Source of the DNA: Ensifer adhaerens
GTDB lineage: Bacteria; Pseudomonadota; Alphaproteobacteria; Rhizobiales; Rhizobiaceae
NCBI RefSeq assembly: GCF_000697965.2
Contig: NZ_CP015880.1
Coordinates: forward strand, 1,116,001 to 1,180,000
Direction: 5' to 3'
DNA: 64,000 bases
Within the stretch, counting starts at the first letter, position 1; every line of letters starts with the position of its first letter. Below the pieces are notes generated by a model. The model had not been told where the DNA came from and ran no database searches. It saw only the letters and a program-made list of their open reading frames with translations. The position numbers and the translations under genes were made by a program. Positions 8,926 through 16,333 of this stretch are shown here, one piece after another.

Positions 8926-9693
8926 TCAGCAGGCGGTCTTGCCGCATTCGCGCATATTGGCGACCTTGCCCTCGATCTCCTCGGCGCCGACGGCCCCGAA
9001 GACCGCTTCGTTGCCGATGACGTAGGAGGGCGTTCCGGTGATGCCGAGGTCGTTGGCAAGGCTGTAGGCCTCGCGCACGGCCGCATCATGCGGCTCCTTT
9101 TCCATTTTCGCGCGCAGGTCCTTTTCGGAGACGCCGAGCTTGGCGGCAACTGCAAGCGCTGTCTCCTCCGTGGCGCGGTCTTCCCCGCCGAGCAGCGCCC
9201 GGTGGAAGTCGCCGTATTTTTCCGGAGCGACCAGGCGGAAGGCGGCGCTCACCTTGTGGGCGGCCAGCGAATCCGGTCCGAGGATCGGCAGTTCCTTCAG
9301 CACGAAGCGCACGTTCTTGTCCTTGGCGAGGATGTCGTCCATGTCGGAAAGCGCGCGTTTGCAGTAGCCGCAGTTGTAGTCGTAGAACTCGACAACGGTG
9401 ACGTCGCCCTTGGGATTGCCGAGCACCATGTCGTAGTCGGAATTGAAGATCGCCTTGTTGTTCTCGGTGATCGCGCTTTCCGCCGCTTCCTGCTGCTTGG
9501 CGCGCTGTTTCGTCGTCAGCGCCTCCTGGACCTCGAGCATGATCTCCGGATTGGCGATCAGGTATTCCTTGATGAAGGCGCCGATCTCTTCCTTCTGCTT
9601 CGCGTCGAGCGCGAATGCGTTCTGGGGCAGGCTGACCCCGGCTACGAGCGCTGCGAGCGTCCCGGCGGCAATCATCTTGGTGCTGAAGTTCAT
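8926..9693 (-). CDS. DsbA-family periplasmic thiol:disulfide oxidoreductase
   Basis: The 255-residue product has a signal peptide (hydrophobic core about residues 7-22, cleavage probably after AFA) and an N-terminal helical region. A thioredoxin-fold domain follows with active site Cys108-Gly-Tyr-Cys111 in FYDYNCGYC. The cis-proline loop appears as GITGTPSYVIG. It resembles the Com1/ScsC-like DsbA branch with a long N-terminal extension that may drive oligomerisation. Two C-terminal cysteines (ECGKTAC) are extra. It could introduce or isomerise disulfides; no DsbB partner is nearby. Confidence 0.9.
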   Translation of the reverse strand: MNFSTKMIAAGTLAALVAGVSLPQNAFALDAKQKEEIGAFIKEYLIANPEIMLEVQEALTTKQRAKQQEAAESAITENNKAIFNSDYDMVLGNPKGDVTVVEFYDYNCGYCKRALSDMDDILAKDKNVRFVLKELPILGPDSLAAHKVSAAFRLVAPEKYGDFHRALLGGEDRATEETALAVAAKLGVSEKDLRAKMEKEPHDAAVREAYSLANDLGITGTPSYVIGNEAVFGAVGAEEIEGKVANMRECGKTAC

Positions 9694-9926
9694 TTCTACC
9701 TCGTTGTCCTTGCGTATCCCGTGTGTCGTCCATCGCGTGTCGCCGGGTCAACCGGCTGTTCTGAATGACAACAGGATTCCTCGTATTCGCAATATGCCGG
9801 CAGCATAGGGTGGGTGCCGCGGAAACGAAACGGCAAAATCGGCGGAAATACGGCACTCGCGGACTTGTGAAGGTCATTTTCATCGGGCAAAGGGCTGGAG
9901 AACAGCCGCATATCGAGGATTTTCCG

Positions 9927-11084
9927 TTGGTAGATTTGTCAAAACGCAGTGCCGTCGAACCTTTCCATGCGATGGACGTACTGGCGGAGGCGACCCGTCG
10001 CCGGGATGCCGGCCACCCGGTGATTTCGATGGCCGTCGGGCAGCCCGCCCACCCGGCGCCGAAGGCAGCTCTTGAAGCGGCGCGCAAAGCGCTTGAACAT
10101 GGCCGGCTCGGCTATACCGATGCGCTCGGCACCTTGTCGCTGCGCACAGCAATCGCCCGGCACTATGAAAAGCGCCACGGCATCGCGCTCGATCCGCAGC
10201 GGGTCGCGGTCACCACCGGCTCATCCGCAGGCTTCAATCTCGCTTTCCTGGCCCTCTTCGATCCTGGCGATTGCGTCGCGATCGCGAGGCCCGGCTATCC
10301 GGCCTATCGCAACATCCTCGCAGCGCTTGGCCTGACGGTCGTCGAGGTCGAGGCCAATGCCGAGACCGGCTTCACTCTGACGCCTGAAAGTCTTTCGCGT
10401 GCCGCTGCGAAAATAGGCCGTCCATTGAAGGGCGTGCTTTTGGCGAGCCCAGCCAACCCGACCGGAACGGTGACGGGTAGGGCGGGCATCAAGGTGCTGG
10501 CTGACTATTGCCGGGCCGAATCGATCGCCTTCATTTCCGACGAGATCTATCACGGACTGACCTTTGCCGGCGAAGAGGCAAGCGCGCTGGAGGTGACCGA
10601 CGAGGTAATCGTCATCAACTCCTTCTCGAAATACTATTGCATGACCGGCTGGCGGATCGGCTGGATGGTGCTGCCGGCTGACAAGGTGCGCGGCTTCGAG
10701 CGCATCGCCCAGAGCCTCTACATCTCGCCGCCCGAGCTCTCGCAGATCGCGGCAGAAGCAGCGCTCAACGCGCATGAGGAGCTCGACCGTTACAAGGCCG
10801 CCTATGCCGCCAACCGGGACATGCTCATGAAGCGGTTGCCGGAGATCGGCTTCTCGATCGCCTCGCCGATGGACGGTGCCTTCTACGCCTATGCGGATGT
10901 CACCCGCTTTACCAATGACAGCATGGCCTTTGCCAAGCGGATGCTCGCCGAGATCAACGTCGCGGCAACCCCGGGATTCGACTTCGATCCGCTGGAAGGG
11001 CACCGCACGATGCGCTTCTCCTATGCCGGCGCCGAGGCCGACATGGTCGAGGCCATGGACAGGATCGCGCGTTGGCTGGCGTGA
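9927..11084 (+). CDS. PLP-dependent class I/II aminotransferase
   Basis: This is a fold-type I aminotransferase of about 385 residues. It shows SMAVGQPAHPAP, GYTDALGT, LASPANPTGT, FISDEIYHGLTF and the PLP-lysine block SFSKYYCMTGWRIGW. A C-terminal arginine near MRFSYAG would bind substrate carboxylate. I choose a TTG start at 9927, which has GAGGA seven bases upstream and matches where family similarity begins; the frame is open to 9765 but that part is not family-like. The amino donor is uncertain: aspartate/alanine-type transaminases look most alike. It diverges from the dsbA-like gene. Confidence 0.88.
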   Translation: MVDLSKRSAVEPFHAMDVLAEATRRRDAGHPVISMAVGQPAHPAPKAALEAARKALEHGRLGYTDALGTLSLRTAIARHYEKRHGIALDPQRVAVTTGSSAGFNLAFLALFDPGDCVAIARPGYPAYRNILAALGLTVVEVEANAETGFTLTPESLSRAAAKIGRPLKGVLLASPANPTGTVTGRAGIKVLADYCRAESIAFISDEIYHGLTFAGEEASALEVTDEVIVINSFSKYYCMTGWRIGWMVLPADKVRGFERIAQSLYISPPELSQIAAEAALNAHEELDRYKAAYAANRDMLMKRLPEIGFSIASPMDGAFYAYADVTRFTNDSMAFAKRMLAEINVAATPGFDFDPLEGHRTMRFSYAGAEADMVEAMDRIARWLA

Positions 11085-11136
11085 CGCTCTGAACAGGCAG
11101 GCAGGGGCAAGTCCCTTCTGCCATCCGCCCAAAGGA

Positions 11137-11162
11137 AAAGGCCCGGATCGCTCCGGGCCTTT
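11137..11162. terminator. Bidirectional terminator, aminotransferase / rne
   Basis: AGGCCCGGA (11139-11147) pairs with TCCGGGCCT (11152-11160) around TCGC. A and T bases on the two flanks extend it. It lies between two converging genes and could end both transcripts. Confidence 0.75.
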
Positions 11163-11198
11163 CGTGTTTTCAGAGTTTGGCGCTGGCCGCGCGGCCTC

Positions 11199-14003
11199 TT
11201 AGAAGAAGCCGCGGCGCTGCCACCAGCCGCCCTTTTTGGGCTTGCCCGGCTCTTCCTCTTCGGGCTTCGTCGCGCTCGACGTCACCACCGGTTCGGAAGC
11301 GATTTTCGAGAGGTCGCGGTTCGCACGCACAGGCTTGGTTTCGGCAAGGTCGGCCGCAGCCTCTTCCACCGCTTCGACGGCCGGGTCGGCAACCGCAGGC
11401 TGGTCTTCGATGGCTGCCTGGGCAACTTCGTCGACGCTTACTGCCGGTTCTTCAGCCTTGACGGCCTTCTTGCGGGTGCGCTTCGGCTTGGCAGGCTTTA
11501 CGTCCGCCACCTCGGCTTCTTCGGCAACCACAGCCGTTTCCTCAACAGCGACAGCCACTTCGACCTCGGCCGCAGCGGCAGGTGCCTCTACGGTTTCGGC
11601 TTCTTCTGCGCCGTCGTCGCCGGCTTCCGCATCGGCACCGGCTTCAAGCTGGCCTTCGCCTTCACCTTCGCCTTCCGGACGGTTGCGGCGGCCGCCACGC
11701 TTGCCGCGGCGGCGGCGCTTGCGCTTCTGATCGCCATCGGCGGTCGCGGCGTCTGCATCGACGCCCTCGTCATCGCCTTCGTCCTCATCGGAACCGTCGT
11801 CGGCATCGCCTGCCGATTCGGAGACCTGGAGAGCGCTGCCTTCGGCCTGCTGGCCGCCCTTGCCGCGCCGGCGGCGACGGCGCTTGCGCTTGCGTCCGTT
11901 CTGATCGTCGGACTGAGCAGCAGCCTTCGGCTGTTCCTGCCGCTGTTCGCCGGCAATTTCTTCTGCTTCTTCCTCGTCGAGATCCTCTTCGATCACGACG
12001 TCGTCTTCTTCCTCTTCCGGCTCGAAGTGCAGCAGTTGTTCGATCTTGACCGGGTTTTCGACCGGCTCGCCACGATCGATCGCGAAGTGCTGTGCGCCGA
12101 CATGGGCATCAGCCTCGATGATGATCGAAACGCCGAAGCGGGCTTCGTAGTCCATGATCGTGCCGCGCTTCTGATTGAGCAGGTAGAGCGCGATATCCGG
12201 GATGGTGCGCACGGTGATGTCGTGCGTCGTGTTCTTCAGCAGGTGTTCCTCGATGCCGCGCAAGACGTGCAGTGCAACCGAAGACTGCGAGCGGACGTGA
12301 CCCGTTCCGTTGCAGTGCGGGCAGGTCTGCATCGTCGATTCGAGCACCGAGGCGCGAATGCGTTGGCGCGACATTTCGAGCAGGCCGAAATGCGAGATGC
12401 GGCCGACCTGGATGCGGGCGCGATCGTTCTTCAGGCAATCCTTCAGACGCTTCTCGACCGAGCGGTTGTTCCGCTTTTCTTCCATGTCGATGAAGTCGAT
12501 GACGACGAGGCCGGCAAGGTCGCGCAGGCGGAGCTGGCGTGCCACTTCTTCCGCCGCTTCCAGGTTCGTCTGGAGAGCGGTGTCTTCGATCGAGTGCTCG
12601 CGCGTCGAACGGCCGGAGTTGACGTCGATCGAAACCAGGGCTTCGGTCTGGTTGATGATGATGTAGCCACCGGACTTCAGCGTTACCTGCGGCTGCAGCA
12701 TGCGGTCGAGCTGCGCTTCGATGCCGGAGCGCGAGAAGATCGGATGCACGTCACGGTAAGGCTGAACCACCTTGGCGTGGCTGGGCATCAGCATCTTCAT
12801 GAAGCCCTTGGCTTCCTTGTAGCCTTCCTCACCGGAAACGATGATCTCGCTGATGTCCTTGTTGTAGAGGTCGCGGATCGAGCGCTTGATCAGGCTGCCT
12901 TCTTCATAGACGAGGCAGGGGGCCGTGGAATTCAGCGTCAGCGTGCGGACGTTTTCCCACAGGCGCATCAGATACTCGAAGTCGCGCTTGATCTCGACCT
13001 TGGTGCGGTTGGCACCGGCGGTGCGCAGGATCACGCCCATGCCCTGCGGCACTTCGAGGCCGCGGGCGATTTCCTTCAGGCGCTTGCGGTCCTGCAGATT
13101 GGTGATCTTGCGGGAGATGCCGCCGCCACGTGCGGTGTTCGGCATAAGCACCGAGTAGCGACCGGCGAGCGACAGGTAGGTCGTCAGTGCCGCGCCCTTG
13201 TTGCCGCGCTCTTCCTTGGCGACCTGAACCAGCAGGATCTGGCGGCGCTTGATGACTTCCTGGATGCGGTACTGCTTGCGCGGCTTGCGAACCTGGCGAT
13301 CCGGAACTTCTTCCATGGCGTCTTCGGCGCCGACGGATTCGATGATTTCCTTTTCGCCGTCGTGACTGTCGTCGTCATCATCGTCATCGTCATGGCGACG
13401 GCGGCTGTCGACATCCTCGGAAATGGCGTCGGTATCGACCATGGCAGCCATTTCGCCGCCATTGCTCTCGTCGCCGTCGGTCGATGCAGCAGCCGCTTCT
13501 TCAGCGGCCTTGGCCTTGGTCTTGCGGGTGCGCTTCGGCTTCGCCTTCGGCTTTTCGGCCGGCGCTTCCTCTTCGACGACCGGTGCGGCGTCAGCGACGG
13601 CTGCGACCGGCTCGGCTTCAGTTTCCGCGACGACTTCGAGGTCTACGGGAACGGAAAGTTCGCTTGCCGGGGCAGGGGCGGTCTCGACATGCTCGATGTC
13701 GTCGTCACGCCGCGCTTCTTCGGCTTCGGCCTTCAAGAGCGCCTGACGATCGGCGAGCGGGATCTGGTAGTAGTCGGGATGGATTTCGGCGAAAGCCAGG
13801 AATCCGTGGCGGTTGCCGCCGTAGTCGACGAAGGCGGCCTGGAGCGAGGGCTCCACCCGGGTGACCTTCGCCAGATAGATATTGCCGCGGATCTGCTTCT
13901 TATGTTCCGACTCGAAGTCGAACTCTTCTATGCGGTTCCCGCGAACGACAACGACGCGCGTCTCTTCTGAATGAGACGCATCGATAAGCATTTTCTCTGC
14001 CAT
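11199..14003 (-). CDS. rne: Ribonuclease E
   Basis: RNase E is the main endonuclease for mRNA decay and rRNA/tRNA processing and the scaffold of the degradosome. The 934-residue product starts KMLIDASHSEETRVVVVRG. It has an S1 domain split by a long acidic/lysine-rich insertion (about residues 92-245), then the 5'-sensor and DNase I-like catalytic core with SIDVNSG (Asp460) and VIDFIDM. The Zn-link is Cys561-Pro-His-Cys564. The C-terminal 300 residues are low-complexity, alternating acidic stretches with basic RKRKRRRRRRGK clusters typical of RNA-binding arms. It ends in GGWWQRRGFF, which I recall from other alphaproteobacterial homologues. Confidence 0.97.
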   Translation of the reverse strand: MAEKMLIDASHSEETRVVVVRGNRIEEFDFESEHKKQIRGNIYLAKVTRVEPSLQAAFVDYGGNRHGFLAFAEIHPDYYQIPLADRQALLKAEAEEARRDDDIEHVETAPAPASELSVPVDLEVVAETEAEPVAAVADAAPVVEEEAPAEKPKAKPKRTRKTKAKAAEEAAAASTDGDESNGGEMAAMVDTDAISEDVDSRRRHDDDDDDDDSHDGEKEIIESVGAEDAMEEVPDRQVRKPRKQYRIQEVIKRRQILLVQVAKEERGNKGAALTTYLSLAGRYSVLMPNTARGGGISRKITNLQDRKRLKEIARGLEVPQGMGVILRTAGANRTKVEIKRDFEYLMRLWENVRTLTLNSTAPCLVYEEGSLIKRSIRDLYNKDISEIIVSGEEGYKEAKGFMKMLMPSHAKVVQPYRDVHPIFSRSGIEAQLDRMLQPQVTLKSGGYIIINQTEALVSIDVNSGRSTREHSIEDTALQTNLEAAEEVARQLRLRDLAGLVVIDFIDMEEKRNNRSVEKRLKDCLKNDRARIQVGRISHFGLLEMSRQRIRASVLESTMQTCPHCNGTGHVRSQSSVALHVLRGIEEHLLKNTTHDITVRTIPDIALYLLNQKRGTIMDYEARFGVSIIIEADAHVGAQHFAIDRGEPVENPVKIEQLLHFEPEEEEDDVVIEEDLDEEEAEEIAGEQRQEQPKAAAQSDDQNGRKRKRRRRRRGKGGQQAEGSALQVSESAGDADDGSDEDEGDDEGVDADAATADGDQKRKRRRRGKRGGRRNRPEGEGEGEGQLEAGADAEAGDDGAEEAETVEAPAAAAEVEVAVAVEETAVVAEEAEVADVKPAKPKRTRKKAVKAEEPAVSVDEVAQAAIEDQPAVADPAVEAVEEAAADLAETKPVRANRDLSKIASEPVVTSSATKPEEEEPGKPKKGGWWQRRGFF

Positions 14004-14729
14004 CTAAGCTGTGCTCCTCGGCGCGCCAGCGGAACGGGAGACAGACCTGCTTCCTTAGGAAGACTGCCAAACACGTCGGAAGGTGCGCCGGATATGAAAG
14101 TTCCTGTTTGGCGCAGGCGATGGTGCAGCAGCCAGACGACAGCCGGAACATGTGTGTCCCGGGGCCGCGCTACTTCTGACCGATACTGCTGAGTCAACAT
14201 CAATGACCAAACAAGAATGCCAATGTCCAAGGTCTCATGAAGACCCGATGAATGCGCCCGCTTGCGGGCGTCGGTGAAAAATCACCATCAAGAACTCCGG
14301 CCACCGCCGGAAATTTGCGATCCAGTGTACGGGGAGGAAATGCAGCGACGGCGGATGAACACTTGCGACCGCGGAATTGCGATAAGTTAACCGGTCAATC
14401 CGGTTCGACCGCACCCTGGCGCCAAGCTTTGGAGAAGCTCCGGCTGCCCGGTCGACTGTTCTATCCCGTCAACACTTTCTCCTTGTGACGCTTTTATGTT
14501 TTCTATGTCACATTGGCAAGGGAAAAGCCCGTGCCGCCACAATAATGATCGATTCGCTTGTCCACGTGGAGTAGGTCGATAAACGGTAAATCGATTGTCC
14601 CGGCGGGCCGGGGAAGATGATCATTGTCAAGCATTGGTTAACCATAAGGGTTCATTGATCAACCTGTGCGTCCAGCAGCCGTGCGTCGGCTGCTGTTTGG
14701 TTTTCTGAGAAAGTGGTGGAGAGCCCGAG
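14004..14729. other. Divergent rne/amiC intergenic region, 726 nt
   Basis: No convincing gene is seen here. The region holds the rne leader on the minus strand and the upstream part of amiC on the plus strand. Visible structures are a CGCCCG/CGGGCG hairpin (14255-14270) and an AACCGG/CCGGTT hairpin (14389-14405). A possible rne promoter on the minus strand lies at 14491-14519. Short open frames do not resemble known proteins. Confidence 0.7.
14491..14519 (-). promoter_or_regulatory. Candidate sigma-70 promoter for rne
   Basis: On the minus strand TTGCCA (14519-14514) and TAAAAG (14496-14491) are separated by 17 bases. Transcription would begin near 14484 and give a leader of about 480 nt before the rne ATG. 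The match is moderate and was found by eye. Confidence 0.4.
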
Positions 14730-15995
14730 GTGAGGCCTTTGGCGGTTTGTATGCGTGGTTCGCTGTTGTCGTTGATGTCGCGCACGGGCAGGCTTCTGCT
14801 CGGAGCATCGCTGCTTGCCGGCGGTCTTCTTTTGAACGTGCCGGCGGCTGTTGCCGCCGAGCCGGGGCCTTTGCTCGCCTTTGCTGCGCGGATCGCCGGC
14901 GACGATGCACGCACGCGCGTCGTCGTCGAGTTCGATCGCAAACCGGAATTCTCCCTGCACTACGTAGCCGATCCTGTTCGCGTCGTGGTCGACCTGCCGG
15001 AAACGGCCTTTGGCCTCAAGGCGGACAGCCTTGAACCGCGCGGCCTCTTCGATGCGATCCGCTACGGCGGCATGGGGGCGGGCAACTCCCGCATCGTTCT
15101 TTCGGCGAAAGGCCCCGTGGCGGTAACCCATGCGGAAGTCGTCGCGGAAGAGGGGGGCAAGGGCTACCGGCTCGTGCTCGATGCCGAGCGCGTCGACCAG
15201 GCGCGCTTCGATGCGCTTCTCGGTGAACAGCAGTGGACCGGATCGGTCGCCGCCGCCAAGACCGACAGGCCGGTTGCCGTCGCTCCCACGAGGGAAGGCG
15301 GGCCGTTCATCATCGCGATCGATGCGGGCCATGGAGGCATCGATACCGGTGCGCTCGCCGGCGAAACGAAGACGGAGGAGAAGCATGTAACGCTCGCCTT
15401 CGCGAAAGATCTCGTCGAGGCCCTGAACAAGGGCGCCGGGATCGAGGCTTTCCTCACCCGCGACAAGGACGTCTTCCTCTCGCTTCCCCAGCGCGTACAG
15501 ATCGCCCGCAACAAGGGCGCCCATCTCTTCATTTCGCTTCATGCGGACGCGCTGCGCCAGAAGGACATCCGCGGCGCGACGGTCTATACCATCTCCGACA
15601 AGGCCTCCGACCATCTGGCCGCAAGTCTTGCCGCCCGCGAAAATTTGTCCGACGAAATCGCCGGCGTGCCGCTTCAGAGCGAGCCGGCGGAAGTGGCCGA
15701 CATCCTGATCGATCTGACGCGCCGCGAGACGCAGGCCTTCTCGGTCAACATGGCGCGCGCCGTCGTTACGTCCTTCGAGGGCCAGATCAATCTCATCAAC
15801 AATCCGCACCGTTTTGCCGGCTTCCGCGTGCTGCAGGCGCCGGACGTGCCCTCGATCCTGCTTGAACTGGGCTTCCTGTCGAACAAGGAGGACGAAAAAC
15901 TGCTGCTGGATCCGGAGTGGCGCAAGAAGGTTTCAGAGCGTCTTGCGGTCGCTGTTCAGCGATACCGCGAGCAGGCCATCGCCAGCGGCGGCTGA
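14730..15995 (+). CDS. amiC: N-acetylmuramoyl-L-alanine amidase (AMIN + Amidase_3)
   Basis: This periplasmic hydrolase cuts the peptide stem from muramic acid, mainly at the division septum. The 421 residues have a signal peptide (hydrophobic run ending in AAVAAEP, near residue 45) and an AMIN domain (FDRKPEFSLHYVADPVRVVVDLP). The zinc amidase domain has IAIDAGHGG, the glutamate in TEEKHVTLAF, FISLHADA and LLELGFLSN. A GTG at 14730 has GGAGAG seven bases upstream; ATG 14751 is an in-frame alternative. It lies upstream of mrcA, another cell-wall gene. Confidence 0.93.
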   Translation: MRPLAVCMRGSLLSLMSRTGRLLLGASLLAGGLLLNVPAAVAAEPGPLLAFAARIAGDDARTRVVVEFDRKPEFSLHYVADPVRVVVDLPETAFGLKADSLEPRGLFDAIRYGGMGAGNSRIVLSAKGPVAVTHAEVVAEEGGKGYRLVLDAERVDQARFDALLGEQQWTGSVAAAKTDRPVAVAPTREGGPFIIAIDAGHGGIDTGALAGETKTEEKHVTLAFAKDLVEALNKGAGIEAFLTRDKDVFLSLPQRVQIARNKGAHLFISLHADALRQKDIRGATVYTISDKASDHLAASLAARENLSDEIAGVPLQSEPAEVADILIDLTRRETQAFSVNMARAVVTSFEGQINLINNPHRFAGFRVLQAPDVPSILLELGFLSNKEDEKLLLDPEWRKKVSERLAVAVQRYREQAIASGG

Positions 15996-16333
15996 CGCTT
16001 GAAGGCAGGCCCGGGAACGAAGTGATTTGTGTCGCCCCGGTAACAGCGCTATGCTTTTCAACGGGATGCGCACGGGATTATCGCATAACAGCCCTATTTT
16101 ACGCACAATCCGGGACCTAACCGGAATTGCGCCCGGATTTGTTGAGAAACGAGTTGAAGCCCGGAGTTCCCCGCCATATGAGGAGCCGGGCTAGGTGGGG
16201 CGTTGCGACGCCAGACGATTTCTCGTGAAAGAGTTTGGTCGGCCCGCTGTATAGAAGCCGGCAGGACAGAGCATGGACTGTCAGTCGGGCGGTTCGGCAA
16301 TTGGACGATAATTAAGGTACCGGTATCTGACTG
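15996..16333 (+). other. amiC-mrcA intergenic region, 338 nt
   Basis: No gene is visible. The clearest structure is an inverted repeat, AATCCGGG (16107-16114) and CCCGGATT (16132-16139), with a 17-nt spacer. It may act as a 3'-end for amiC or as a leader element for mrcA. I did not find a convincing promoter. Confidence 0.5.

Noticed and set aside
12027..13970. Long plus-strand open frame opposite rne
   Set aside because: Complement of a certain RNase E gene; the low-complexity composition comes from the RNase E repeats.
14004..14729. Small RNA gene in the rne-amiC spacer
   Set aside because: Short hairpins exist, but no promoter-terminator pair delimiting a discrete RNA could be found by eye.
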